From Linnemannia hyalina (taxonomy: Eukaryota; Mortierellomycota; Mortierellomycetes; Mortierellales; Mortierellaceae), in contig JAHRHY010000009.1 of NCBI GenBank assembly GCA_019671135.1, positions 2,253,659 to 2,317,658 of the forward strand: a stretch of 64,000 nucleotides of DNA, written 5' to 3'. Positions within the stretch are counted from its first letter, which is position 1, and each line of letters opens with the position of its first letter. Positions 1 to 9,345 of this stretch are shown here, piece after piece. The position numbers and the translations under genes were made by a program. The notes under the pieces are model-generated. The model had not been told where the DNA came from, searched no databases, and worked only from the letters and a program-made list of their open reading frames with translations.

Positions 1-1
1 T

Positions 2-1357
2 GGCCTTCTACTCCATGAGGGTTTGGTCTGTGTTCCCGACGACCCTGACCTCAAGAGGATGATCCTTGAAGAATGTCACGACTCCCTGACGGCTGGCCAC
101 TTTGGGATCACCAAAACCTTTGATCTTGTCTCACGTACGTTTACTTGGCCTGGCATGCGCAAGTATATCAAGGACTATGTCGGCGGATGCGATGTTTGCC
201 AATGTAGCAAGTCAAGCAATCACAAGCCCTATGGTCTTCTTCAGCCACTGCCCATTGCAGATCGACCATGGGCTTCCATCTCTGTTGACTTTATTACTCA
301 GCTCCCCGAGTCCAACGGCTACACCGCCATATGTGTCTTTGTCGATCGCTTCACCAAGATGGCCCACTTTGTACCCACCTCCGACGATATTGATGCCGAA
401 GGAACAGTTCAATTGTTCTTTGAAAGGGTCTTCTCAGCTCATGGCCTTCCAGAAGATATTGTGTCGGATCGAGGAATCACCTTTACTTCAAAGTTCACCC
501 AGTCGATCTTCAAGGCCTTACATATCGAACAAAACCTCTCTACGGCTTTCCACCCTCGCACCGACGGACAGACCGAAAGAGTCAACTCGGTCCTTGAACA
601 ATACCTTCGCTGCTACATTGACTATCAACAATCCAACTGGAGCACTCTCTTACCCATCGCAGAATTCGCCTACAACAACACCATCCACGCTTCAACAAAA
701 ACAACACCCTTCTTTGCCAACTTTGGATATCACCCCAAGTTTACCATTACGATCCCACGGGTAACCAAGGATAATGTCCCCGCCTCCGATCGCATTAAGG
801 CATTCAAGGACCTTTATTCTGAGATGCGATTTAATATTCAGTCCGCTGTCGAATCCCACGCCCGCCATTTCGATACCAAGGCCATGGTCCAACCAGAGTT
901 TGAGATCGGTGACAAGGTTTGGCTTGACTCTCGCCACCTTTGCACCACCCGCCCAGCTCGAAAACTGGATTATAAGCGACAAGGCCCTTTTTCCATCCTT
1001 GAGAAGGTGGGCACCCGATCCTACCGTTTGGACCTCCCCAAGACGATGAAGATCCATCCTGTGTTCCACGTCAGCCTACTTGAGCGCTTCCGTCCTGACA
1101 CTATTCCGGGCCGAACCCCAAAGCGCTTACCACCCTTGATTGTTGCTGGTGAAGAAGAGTATGAGGTCGAATCAATCCTCGACTCCAGGATACAGCGAGG
1201 CACTCTTCAATATCACATTCACTGGAAAGGATACCCTATTTCCGAGCGATCTTGGGTTCCCGCCACCTCGGTCGCCAACTCGCCCAAGCTTGTATTACAG
1301 TTCCACCAACGTCATCCCAATAAGCCCGGTCCTTTGCTTCGCGGAGCTCAGTCCTAG
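2..1357 (+). CDS. Ty3/gypsy chromovirus pol, 3' part (integrase and chromodomain)
   Basis: The frame is open from the left edge of the window, so this is the C-terminal third of a pol polyprotein. In order it shows an HHCC zinc-binding module (H at ECHDS and AGHFG, then CDVCQC), an integrase catalytic core with the D of VDFIT, the D of SDRGITFTS and the E of TDGQTERVN, and a C-terminal chromodomain ending in HWKGYPISERSWVP. The integrase inserts retrotransposon cDNA, and fungal chromodomains of this type usually steer it to heterochromatin. RT, RNase H and protease must lie left of the window. The frame is intact over 452 codons. A purine-rich tract (AGAAGGGGAAG) and an LTR-like region follow the stop. 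It is one of three distinct chromovirus lineages here. Confidence 0.93.
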   Translation, partial: GLLLHEGLVCVPDDPDLKRMILEECHDSLTAGHFGITKTFDLVSRTFTWPGMRKYIKDYVGGCDVCQCSKSSNHKPYGLLQPLPIADRPWASISVDFITQLPESNGYTAICVFVDRFTKMAHFVPTSDDIDAEGTVQLFFERVFSAHGLPEDIVSDRGITFTSKFTQSIFKALHIEQNLSTAFHPRTDGQTERVNSVLEQYLRCYIDYQQSNWSTLLPIAEFAYNNTIHASTKTTPFFANFGYHPKFTITIPRVTKDNVPASDRIKAFKDLYSEMRFNIQSAVESHARHFDTKAMVQPEFEIGDKVWLDSRHLCTTRPARKLDYKRQGPFSILEKVGTRSYRLDLPKTMKIHPVFHVSLLERFRPDTIPGRTPKRLPPLIVAGEEEYEVESILDSRIQRGTLQYHIHWKGYPISERSWVPATSVANSPKLVLQFHQRHPNKPGPLLRGAQS

Positions 1358-1696
1358 AAGGGGAAGTTGTCGCGTCGTTCCCTATGATCGGTCGACCCTT
1401 GGCACGATCGGTCGACCCTTGGCACGATCGGTCGACCCTTGGCACGATCAGTTGATCCTTGGGCGCAGTTGAATGAGCCCAAGACAATTAATTAGCATTG
1501 CTCACAATCACATATATATATCCCATAGTACCCCAAATAGTTTGATCCTTACCTAGTAACTTGAATAATACTTTGTCTACACCTTGAAAACCCATATCTG
1601 ACTCCCTATTCCCTTTGTTCTCTTCCTCCACCTCTCTTCCTGATCCTGCCTAAGAAAAGGTCAACTCTGCCTTGTTCTAGTCTAGATTCTCGACAG
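1358..1696 (+). repeat. LTR-like control region of Ty3 element 1
   Basis: A polypurine tract AGAAGGGGAAG (about 1356-1366) is followed at 1368 by TGTCGCG, a plausible LTR start, as in the two other Ty3 elements where AGGGGAAGG precedes the LTR. The region holds 20 bp tandem repeats, a TATA-like run CATATATATATCCC near 1511, and ends before a gag ATG at 1697. The 3' end of the LTR and the primer binding site cannot be fixed because no second copy is in the window. It lies between the end of one pol and the start of a gag. That fits two element copies sharing one LTR, as recombination would leave. Confidence 0.55.
1386..1465 (+). repeat. 20 bp tandem repeat in LTR U3
   Basis: The unit GATCGGTCGACCCTTGGCAC occurs three times without change (1386-1405, 1406-1425, 1426-1445) and once in degenerate form (1446-1465). 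It lies about 50 bp upstream of the TATA-like run, where LTR enhancers usually sit. Confidence 0.85.
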
Positions 1697-2746
1697 ATGA
1701 CGTCACAATTACCACCCATCACTCGCGCAGAACTAGGCAAACTATTTTATGATCACAAGACCGATGTCACCAACACAGTGAGTGCCATCTTCCAATCAAC
1801 TACACCTCACTCCAGCAATAGCTCCCCTTTGAGGCCAAAAGTAGCACCCCCCGTAGTCTTCTCCGGCAAGTGTGAAGATTGGAAAGGGTTTCAGGCTCAG
1901 CTGGAACTCTTCTTTATTGCAAACGAGACCCTCTATCCGAACGACCACGACCGCATTGTGCTGGCTATCTCGCGCCTCGGTGATACTGCAGCGTTCAAGT
2001 ATATGCAGAGATACGTTCCGTCCTTTAAGTTGCCTGTCGAGGAGAGACCTGCATGTATTTCTAACCTGGATCAGTTCTTTGCTCTTATGAGTAAGAACTT
2101 TGGAGTCTCCAATGCTCACGTCCTAGCAGAAACCTAACTCCGTCAACTTAGACAGCGCGGTTCTGCCATTGACTATACAAACCGTTTCGTCAACCTTGCA
2201 GCGGATACAGCATGGAATGATAGCGCGATGATTTCACAGTTCCGCCTCGGCCTGAAGGAGTCTGTTCAAGAAGCCATGGCAAACTACCCCGAGCCACCTA
2301 CCTTTGCCGAGTTTTCACAATTGGCTATCGACATCGACAACCGACAGTGGGGCTATGCAGTGACCCGTTCCGGCAACAACTCTTCCAGCACTCCGTCCCG
2401 CTCCACCACTGCCCACACTTCTACTACCACTCAAGCCTCATCCACCCCAGCTACCGCGTCCACCCCTGCTACCTCAGCTCCCGCGACCACTTCGATGGAC
2501 ATGGATCTCTCGCATGCTCGCCATGGTCCTTTGCCACCGTCTGAGCGTCTTCCTCGTCAAAAGGAAGGACTGTGCACCTACTGTGGTTCAGCAGATCATT
2601 GGCTTGACGACTGCCCCAAGAAACCTGCAAAGCCCTCGTTCAAGAACGCCCCAAAGGCAACAGCCTCGATCTCTGCCCTTCAGCCTACACAGACTAGCGA
2701 CCAGCCCGATGCAATCTCTTTCCAATTGGAAAAAGATTCAGCCTAG
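1697..2746 (+). pseudogene. Ty3 element 1 gag, broken by one in-frame stop
   Basis: The ATG at 1697 opens a capsid-like Gag (retrotrans_gag type: EDWKGFQAQLELFF and the conserved helix QFRLGLKESVQEAM). A TAA at 2135-2137 interrupts the frame, which then resumes unchanged to the TAG at 2744. The flanking residues (AET, stop, LRQLRQRGSAIDYT) match the usual Gag helix, so a CAA to TAA change is the simplest cause. A zinc knuckle of the form C-x2-C-x4-H-x4-C (CTYCGSADHWLDDC) lies near the C terminus after a Ser/Thr/Pro/Ala-rich linker. The protease frame that follows is in -1 relation. Without readthrough only the first 146 residues would be made. Confidence 0.85.
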
Positions 2747-3228
2747 ACAGTAAAGTTGGAGTGCGTCTGGGCGAGCTGTATAACAAATCTCCAAACGATC
2801 CTCTGCTATCCCCTATCACTATTCCAATCACTCTTCACTTCCAAAACTCCTCACTACCAGTCCATACAATGATCGACTCAGGAGCAACCATCTCATTCAT
2901 TCATCAAAATCTAGCACAACAGCACAATCTTCCACTAGCACAACACTTATTACAAATCTCTCTTGCCAATGGTTCAACACATACCTCTCATCACGCCACC
3001 ACATTGGTTATGCAATCCCACTCACAACACTTTTCCACACACACCTTTCAACTCATTGCACTTGGCAATTATGCCATCATTCTTGGCATGGACTGGCTCC
3101 GCTCACTCAACCCATATATCGACTGGGAGAAACGAACCATTACTATGCCATGCCTCCATCAGCACACACTCAACAAGCTTTCCCCCCTTGCACAATCAAC
3201 AATGCCTCGATCCATCCCTGCCTTCCAG
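2740..3228 (+). pseudogene. Ty3 element 1 protease fragment, truncated by Ty3 element 2
   Basis: In the -1 frame relative to gag, the sequence encodes a retropepsin-type aspartic protease. The active-site motif is MIDSGATISFI, followed about 75 residues later by the ILGMDWL motif typical of Ty3 proteases. The frame is open from upstream of the gag stop, so a -1 shift could join them, but I see no perfect slippery heptamer (TTG GAA AAA is the nearest match). The protein is cut at 3228 where the left LTR of element 2 begins, so RT, RNase H and integrase are absent. No continuation appears beyond the right LTR at 14423. Confidence 0.82.
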
Positions 3229-3468
3229 TGTCACAGTATCATAATCTGTTGTGACCCTAGATCATTAGCGTCATCTAACCACTGTCTCATCTAACCACAT
3301 TATCACCTAATTACATCCCCATCTAACCACATCACCACCTCACCACATCACCACCATCCTGGAGCCCATAGCCTAGCACACATAAATACCCTGGCTCCCC
3401 TGTACAATAAACACCATCCGTTTCTGCCTCCTGCTCTTGTCTATCACCCTTCTTCTGTTGCTATTACA
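3229..3468 (+). repeat. 5' LTR of Ty3 element 2
   Basis: It starts TGTCACAG and ends GCTATTACA, so it has TG...CA ends. It contains CACATAAATACCC, a likely TATA box, about 90 bp before its end, and a CAATAAACA polyadenylation-like motif. It matches 14185-14423 almost base for base. Confidence 0.95.
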
Positions 3469-3484
3469 TGGTAGCAAAAGTAAC
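3469..3484 (+). promoter_or_regulatory. Primer binding site of Ty3 element 2
   Basis: Directly after the LTR lies TGGTAGCAAAAGTAAC. TGG plus the complement of a tRNA acceptor stem is the usual minus-strand primer site. The same TGGTAGCAAA follows the LTR of Ty3 element 3. It resembles the complement of eukaryotic initiator tRNA-Met ends (GCTACCA); the tRNA identity is inferred. Confidence 0.7.
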
Positions 3485-4352
3485 TTCGATCCATACCCCT
3501 CTGCCCTGATCTGTCAAATTTTCTGTTCCTGCTCCAGCTCCGTTCCTGTCTACCCATATTTTATTTTCTCTTTCCACACGTACAGCTCTCTCCTCCTTTT
3601 ACCATATCCCTACTATCCTTTTTTATTTTCTTACTTTTCTGCACCCTTCCGGCTCTTATGTCTGCTACCGACGAAATTCGCCAGCTCGCCTCTGGCCTTA
3701 CTGACGAGGCCAGGACCAGGATTGAAACCCTCCTTGCAAGCCTTACTCCCCTACCTCCTGCTCCAACCCAACTCGAACAAGAGGCTGCCTGCCGCGATGT
3801 TGCCCGCACCCTCCATAAAATCCTTAAGCCTCAGACCCCCTCTCCTTACGCTGGCGCGATCGACGCCGATGCCTGTCATAACTTCATCGACAATCAAGAG
3901 GAGTATTATGAGGTCGTCAACCTTGCATCCGCTGAATGGGTCCAGTATACGGCCCTTAACCTCACTGACGATGCGAAATCGTGGTGGAGATCAAGCGGCC
4001 TTACCATTCGCAGCTCCTGGGACGACTTCAAACAAGCCTTCCTCAACTTTCACACCCCGCCCAATGCCGCCGTCGCTGCTCTTTCGGCTCTTGAGTCTTT
4101 ACGACAAGGCAAGCGTACAGTCGCCGCCTACACCCACGAATTCCGCCGCCTTCGCCGTCGAGTTCCCTCCCTTGACAATACTACCGCCTTGCACTGGTAC
4201 AAAAAAGGCCTCGAAAAAGAAACCAGCAAGGAGGTTATGCTTCGCCAGCCGGAGACCTTGGATATTGCCATTACTCAAGCCACTCTGGTTCACTCCATCC
4301 TCTACCCTGACGGGCCCACTGGTCCCAAGCCCATTGTTCAACAATCCAGCGA

Positions 4353-4355
4353 TAT
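4353..4355 (+). repeat. Target site duplication TAT, left of element A
   Basis: TAT precedes the left end here and follows the right end at 9842-9844. The match extends to seven bases (TATGGAG at 4353-4359 and 9842-9848). GGAG is also the first four bases of the terminal repeat where it lies inside the element (9346), so the minimal duplication is three bases. Confidence 0.8.
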
Positions 4356-4851
4356 GGAGGCCTTTCAAGTCCAAATTATCATATGGTGTTTGTTACATCT
4401 CTGCAGATCTTGACGATATCCACCGCGTCCATTAGAGGAGAGTGTATGTATGATACCAAGCATATAAGACAACCATTGTAACATTTTTTGTTTAACTATC
4501 CTACTAAACACCAACCTATTCTCCAAACAACAAAGTCTTCTTATTTTTCGCTCACCAATATCTTGAATGTGTTCATCTACTATTAAACTGTACCCATCAC
4601 TGCAAGATTCGCCTGAGTAGTTCTTGTATGTGATCATCTAAAGCACTTGCACTCTCAACTGTATCTTTGTCGTGAAATACAGGGGAGAGATTACATTTTA
4701 AAAAAAAATTGTGCTATCTGTTGCTATTTTATCCTATGTTCTGTTGCCGACTGTGAAGAGATATATCAGCTATGGAAGTCAACACTCCGTTCCTTGGGCT
4801 TTGGATATTTTTTATATGCTTTTTTATATCCTCTGCACATGAAGGGGCCGC
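4356..4851 (+). repeat. Left direct terminal repeat of element A
   Basis: These 496 bp recur without a visible difference at 9346-9841 (constant offset 4990). It starts GGAGGCCTTTC and ends GGGGCCGC. It lies about 100-170 bp upstream of the transposase start codons and is likely to hold the promoter; TATA-like runs occur near 4806-4830. The strand opposite to the transposase has a 90-codon frame (4365-4637) that is also open in the other three copies. Confidence 0.92.
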
Positions 4852-4956
4852 TACCGAAAAAAAATATAAACGTATATTTGTATTCTCAACTATGTGCTTG
4901 CTGTGAGATACAGTTGATAGATACCATCCTACATGCTCTTGTGTATGCAGTAAAGT

Positions 4957-6279
4957 ATGAGCATTTTTAAAAAATTGTTATTGTTGGTCAACGTCATGAC
5001 AATCCAATACATAAATATTATTATGGCTCTAACAAAACATTTCAAACAACTGCTTGATGACCATTGGACTTTCCTTGACGCTGGATGGCCAACAGTTACA
5101 CCACGTAATAACCATCGTACTGTAAGCAAGGAAATTGGGTTTATGCCACAAATAAAAGAGACTCTGAATCGACGCCTTGGACCTATTCCAGTGTACTTCT
5201 TTCTTGTTGATATCTGGCCAAAAGTCAAGTATCCTGGGCCATACAAAGAAGTGGAGAAAGGTCTTTTAATGCTCTATCATCTTGTCAAAGGACTGTCTAT
5301 GGAAGCAATGGAACCACACATGCCAAAAAGTAGTTTTCATGCAATGCACTCTGTGTTTTATAAGAAAGAATATACTTTGCACAATAAGTACATCACCAAC
5401 TGTATTGCAACAATGTTCTCCACAATTAAAATACGCCTATTGTCTGCAAAGGAAAAGAATCCTGTATTATTTAAGCATGTCACATTGCATCTTGATGGTC
5501 ATGATACAAGAGCAACATACAAAGGTGAGAGCAGTGCTGATATGTATTCTTACAAGCTGAAAAAGTCAGGATTACGCACACAGGTAGCAATGGATTGTAA
5601 TGGCATGGCTTTATTTGTCTCCAAATCTGCATCTTGCAAGAACAATGCTGATGGAACAATGCTGCTGACGATGAAGTTGGACAAGAGAGTGCATGAGATG
5701 GATTGCATAGCTCTCGATGGAGGGTATCCACAGTTCTTAAGGAGGCTTGTAGATGAGTCTGATACTCTTAGATTCCAAAATTTCGCTCATCCATACCGTA
5801 AAAAGAAGAACAAGGAACTTACAGAGGAAGAAGCGTTATACAATACCACCTTTGGTAGTTTCCGCTCGCAGATGGAATCTCTGTTTGCAGACCTTGGTTC
5901 CACATTTGAGAAACACAACAACCGTACTCCTGTGTTGGTGGATAAGAAACAAACATATAATTTGCAGTTGAAGTTATCTTTGTTACTCTTAAACATGAAA
6001 AAGATGGTTGCTTTGTTAAAGATTCCTGCAGAACCAATTCATACAGCTTGGCTTCGCGAAGGATTCGAGTATCCGACAACAGAGAACGACGTTGAGCAAC
6101 CAATGGGATATGTTGATGTTGGTGCGCTAGTGGAGGATGGAAATACAATGGCACAACTCCAGAACAAATTTCTTGGTATTAATCTTCATGGTGATGTTGA
6201 TGAGGACCAGTACTCTGATGAGGACACACCAATGGATCCACCAGTAATACTGCAACCCGGCCTTTCCATTGCGCTTTGA
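4957..6279 (+). CDS. PIF/Harbinger-like DDE transposase of element A
   Basis: A DDE_Tnp_4-like transposase is expected to cut and join the element's ends. Candidate catalytic residues are D180 (LHLDGHDTR), D254 (IALDGGYPQF) and E307 in SFRSQMESLFADLGSTF, which resembles the R-x3-E-x2-F-G signature of PIF/Harbinger and IS5-like enzymes. Spacing is 74 and 53 residues. The frame opens at ATG 4957, but ATGs at 4996 and 5023 are shared with copy C and are better start candidates. It ends at a TGA about 15 codons before the stop used in copy C, after small changes near 6270-6290, so the acidic tail is shortened. No intron is evident. Family assignment rests on motif likeness only. Confidence 0.8.
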   Translation: MSIFKKLLLLVNVMTIQYINIIMALTKHFKQLLDDHWTFLDAGWPTVTPRNNHRTVSKEIGFMPQIKETLNRRLGPIPVYFFLVDIWPKVKYPGPYKEVEKGLLMLYHLVKGLSMEAMEPHMPKSSFHAMHSVFYKKEYTLHNKYITNCIATMFSTIKIRLLSAKEKNPVLFKHVTLHLDGHDTRATYKGESSADMYSYKLKKSGLRTQVAMDCNGMALFVSKSASCKNNADGTMLLTMKLDKRVHEMDCIALDGGYPQFLRRLVDESDTLRFQNFAHPYRKKKNKELTEEEALYNTTFGSFRSQMESLFADLGSTFEKHNNRTPVLVDKKQTYNLQLKLSLLLLNMKKMVALLKIPAEPIHTAWLREGFEYPTTENDVEQPMGYVDVGALVEDGNTMAQLQNKFLGINLHGDVDEDQYSDEDTPMDPPVILQPGLSIAL

Positions 6280-6999
6280 GGTACGTAGTACGAAGCGACA
6301 AATGGATGTTAATGGTAATTTGTAGACTTATTGCAGGTTTTTAAAAGAATAGACATACATAGCCTATTTAGTCAGCGTTGAGATACGGTATTAACTGCCT
6401 AGACGCTAATATGCACCGGTATCTATTATTAAAAGTCATGGTATTATTGTAGTAGATCGGATGCTATTCTATGCTATTCTACAACATTCCTTTTTATTTA
6501 ACAAAGAGGATAAACACATGTACAAACCTACGTCATAAAAGAATACATAAACACATGTACAAACCTACGTCATAAAAGAATACTACATTCTTAACCATTT
6601 TTAAACCCCGTCTTTAACGCCAAGCAGTCTTAATAAGCAAGATCTACGTCATACGAGGAACACTACGTTATTAACCACTTAGATGCCTTTTTAAAACTCT
6701 TTTGTTACTAAGCGCCAAGCAGTGTTAATAAGCAAGCGCTATTAATATCCAATGTGGCAGTGTCCCATGAATTAGTATAAATAAAGGACTCCACTTCCCT
6801 CTTGCTTAATCTTTATCTTATCTAGTAACCAACCAACCATTATCCATATCTATACAACCATCCATACCTATACAACCATCTTTTATTGCAATTCTTTATA
6901 TCAGTGTACTAAGCAGCTGCAATCTACCACACATAAACTGAAAAGTCATTCACACCCACCATACCACAAGTACAATCTATATCGTTCATATCCAAAAAC
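6280..6999 (+). promoter_or_regulatory. Promoter region between transposase and ORF2 in element A
   Basis: This 720 bp gap has a 37 bp perfect tandem duplication (6510-6546, 6547-6583). TACGTCAT, a CRE/bZIP-like core, occurs in each copy and again near 6645. A second pair of near repeats is built on CGCCAAGCAGT and TTAATAAGCAAG (about 6619 and 6713). CCAAT lies at 6749-6753 and TATAAATA at 6776-6783, about 220 bp before the ORF2 ATG. It therefore looks like an independent Pol II promoter for ORF2. The region is nearly unchanged in elements B and C. Confidence 0.75.
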
Positions 7000-9222
7000 A
7001 TGCAGTACGTTCAGCTTACAATCGAGCTCATCACCAAGGCCTTCGAGACATTTTCTTCTAAGAAGGGAGTGGAGTTTACCAAGAAAGATGCAAATAAGAT
7101 CTTTAAGGCGCTTGATGGGGATAAGGAAGTGGAGAGATACTACTTTTGTGGAGCAAAGTGCGTCAAGTCCAAGCGTAAATGCATGAAGGAAGTTGACGAT
7201 GAAGGCATGCATTGTTATGTCCACGATCCTGCGCGCAAGTGTCAAGGCACAACCATTAAGGGCGCTAATTGTGGTAGTGTAGCCAAAATTGGTCAAACAT
7301 ACTGTGGGCGTCATCAAGATCAAGATAGAGGTCATATAAAACGTGGTAACAAGAATGCACCTGTCGTTACGCGTCCCAAGTCTTCCAAGGCTTTAAAGAA
7401 GACACATACTTCTAAGTTTGTATCATCTGATGACGATATGACTTCCGAGGATGAAGAGCCGTCCGACGATGATGATGAAGAAGATAAAATTGCCGTCTCC
7501 TTTCCGTTGAGTCCAAAGGTAGTTGACATAACGTCCAAGAAAAATGTACCACTCGCTAATACAGGCATATGGATGCGTTATGCAACTAATCCAGCTTTTC
7601 TGTATGCAAAAAACTATACTGTAAATGGCAAGTACATTATTAAGCTGAAGGAAAAGGATCTCTACGTTGTATTGTGTCCACCTGAGCTCATGGGGAAAAA
7701 TCTTCCTGTACCGGAATTATCTGACAAAGAGGTACGTATATTGCAAAAGATGGGACTCCAAGAGGCAACTCCTGCAGATGTAGAAAAAATAGAAGAGTCT
7801 TCTGCTGATGAGAATTCTGACGATGATACAGATGATGGTGATACGTCTGATGATGGTGATACGTCTGATGATGCTGGCTCTGACGATGATTCCCCTGATG
7901 ATAAAGACTCTGATGATGGCAAGTCCAATAACAGACCTAATGTAGAATCTGGAGATGATACCTCTAAGGATAACCCTGATGAAAAACTATCTCATAAAAA
8001 GTCATCTAAGGATGATAAGAAGAAGACTCTTCGAAAGAAAAGGCCTTCAAAGATGCCCAAAAATGCAGAGCCATCTTCTAATGTAGACGTTTCTAAGGAT
8101 GGAAAAGATGAACATACATTTGCACTGGCCACAACGGTGCATAACATTAGATCAGAGAAAGACATAGCACGTGCGAAGGACAGAGGATGGATGATTCATC
8201 CTAATAACGACATGCTTGAGTATGCAACTAAGTTTACGATGAATGGCAAGTACATTGTCAGGCTATCTGGAAAGAATACATACGTTGGCCTGTTTACGCT
8301 TGATGCTCTGCGCGGTGTCGGTGATGTTCCAGAGTTGGATATCTTGGAACGCTCCATGCTTAGCAAGATGAAACTTCAACCATTGTCTGATGAAGAGAGA
8401 AAGACGCTTTTCAACGAGGAGATCGAAGTAGAAGAAGAAGTACCAGTAGAAGGACCAACAGATAAATCCAAGGTGATATGGAAAAAACTTAACAAGTACT
8501 TGGAATATTCCGAGAATGTACTTGTAAATGGAATGCACATTCTCAAGATGCGCAAAAAAGACACTGTAATCGGCTTGATGACTGATGACCATATTGCTGC
8601 AGAGAATGTAGAGTGTCATTCTCTTAGCCAGAAGGAAAAAGAGAAGTTGTTTGCTATGGGATTTAAACCGCATGAGCATAAGCAAAGCTTGCCACAGAAA
8701 GATGAGAGCACATGTGAGGATGATAAAGATGCTGAGGGCGATAAAGATGCTGAGGATGACAAAGATGCGGTGGGTGATAAAGATGCTGAAGATGACAAAG
8801 ATGCTGAGGGTGATAACGATGCTGAGGATGACAAAGATGCTGAGGGTGATAACGATGCTGAAGATGATAAAGATGCTGAGGATGATAAAGATGCTGAGGA
8901 TGTTATGTGGAAAAGGTACCCTAAAGATAAAAGCTCCTCGGGTATAATCGTCATAGATAAAGACGAAATTAAATGGACAACATGTTCGTTTGACAAGAAG
9001 CATGAATATGCAACCAACTACCTTTTCGACGGATGTCATCTGCTCAAGAGGTACGAAGAGGACATTATTGTTGGACTGCTGTATAAGATACCTGCAAACG
9101 GTGACAGTAACTATAGTCGAGACAAATTTACCAACAACAAACAAAAGCAGAAGTTAATTGCCATGGGGTTCACGATCGAGGAATTGCCTAAATTGTACTC
9201 TCCAGATGTAAAGTTTTGGTAG
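7000..9222 (+). CDS. Accessory protein (ORF2) of element A, zinc modules plus fourfold repeat
   Basis: This 740-residue protein is not a Myb/SANT protein, the usual partner of a PIF/Harbinger transposase. Residues about 48-105 hold two zinc-like modules, C-x3-C-x7-C-x9-C-x2-H (CGAKC to HCYVH) and C-x9-C-x10-C-x2-H (CQGTTIKGANC to YCGRH). The second matches a small module common in phage, bacterial and large DNA virus proteins. An acidic Ser/Asp region follows. Four copies of a 60-70 residue domain start near residues 188, 395, 490 and 656, with pattern YA-x-N or YSENV, then NGKYI or NGMHI, K-x-D-x-VIGL, and a final KMGL or AMGF. Residues 573-636 are DKDAEDDKDAEG repeats. Function is unknown; DNA or end binding is a guess. 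Confidence 0.85.
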   Translation: MQYVQLTIELITKAFETFSSKKGVEFTKKDANKIFKALDGDKEVERYYFCGAKCVKSKRKCMKEVDDEGMHCYVHDPARKCQGTTIKGANCGSVAKIGQTYCGRHQDQDRGHIKRGNKNAPVVTRPKSSKALKKTHTSKFVSSDDDMTSEDEEPSDDDDEEDKIAVSFPLSPKVVDITSKKNVPLANTGIWMRYATNPAFLYAKNYTVNGKYIIKLKEKDLYVVLCPPELMGKNLPVPELSDKEVRILQKMGLQEATPADVEKIEESSADENSDDDTDDGDTSDDGDTSDDAGSDDDSPDDKDSDDGKSNNRPNVESGDDTSKDNPDEKLSHKKSSKDDKKKTLRKKRPSKMPKNAEPSSNVDVSKDGKDEHTFALATTVHNIRSEKDIARAKDRGWMIHPNNDMLEYATKFTMNGKYIVRLSGKNTYVGLFTLDALRGVGDVPELDILERSMLSKMKLQPLSDEERKTLFNEEIEVEEEVPVEGPTDKSKVIWKKLNKYLEYSENVLVNGMHILKMRKKDTVIGLMTDDHIAAENVECHSLSQKEKEKLFAMGFKPHEHKQSLPQKDESTCEDDKDAEGDKDAEDDKDAVGDKDAEDDKDAEGDNDAEDDKDAEGDNDAEDDKDAEDDKDAEDVMWKRYPKDKSSSGIIVIDKDEIKWTTCSFDKKHEYATNYLFDGCHLLKRYEEDIIVGLLYKIPANGDSNYSRDKFTNNKQKQKLIAMGFTIEELPKLYSPDVKFW
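8719..8907 (+). repeat. Coding minisatellite (Asp-Lys-Asp-Ala-Glu) in ORF2
   Basis: About a dozen copies of a 15-18 bp unit (GATGATAAAGATGCTGAG and variants) encode an acidic DDKDAEG stretch. The array is identical in length in element B, although an 18 bp difference exists elsewhere in the gene. Confidence 0.9.
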
Positions 9223-9345
9223 TTGTTGAGACAGATGAAGAGTAGATATTTTAAAAACTATCCAATTGTCAACAGTTGGCATTTGTGGTTGTATATATAG
9301 CATGAACTTTTTAAAAATGTAACATGTCTTCGACACTTCCACCTA

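Noticed and set aside
4353..4359. Seven-base target duplication TATGGAG for element A
   Set aside because: GGAG is the element's own first four bases at 9346 and 30037, and the target of C has only ATAG in common, so three bases is the safer reading.
3437..4435. 332-codon frame overlapping the Ty3 element 2 leader and gag
   Set aside because: It runs in another frame across the LTR end and a recognised gag, and has no domain.
4356..4851. Terminal repeats as true LTRs of a retrotransposon
   Set aside because: No reverse transcriptase, integrase, primer site or polypurine tract lies between them; the enzyme is a DDE transposase and the target is 3 bp.
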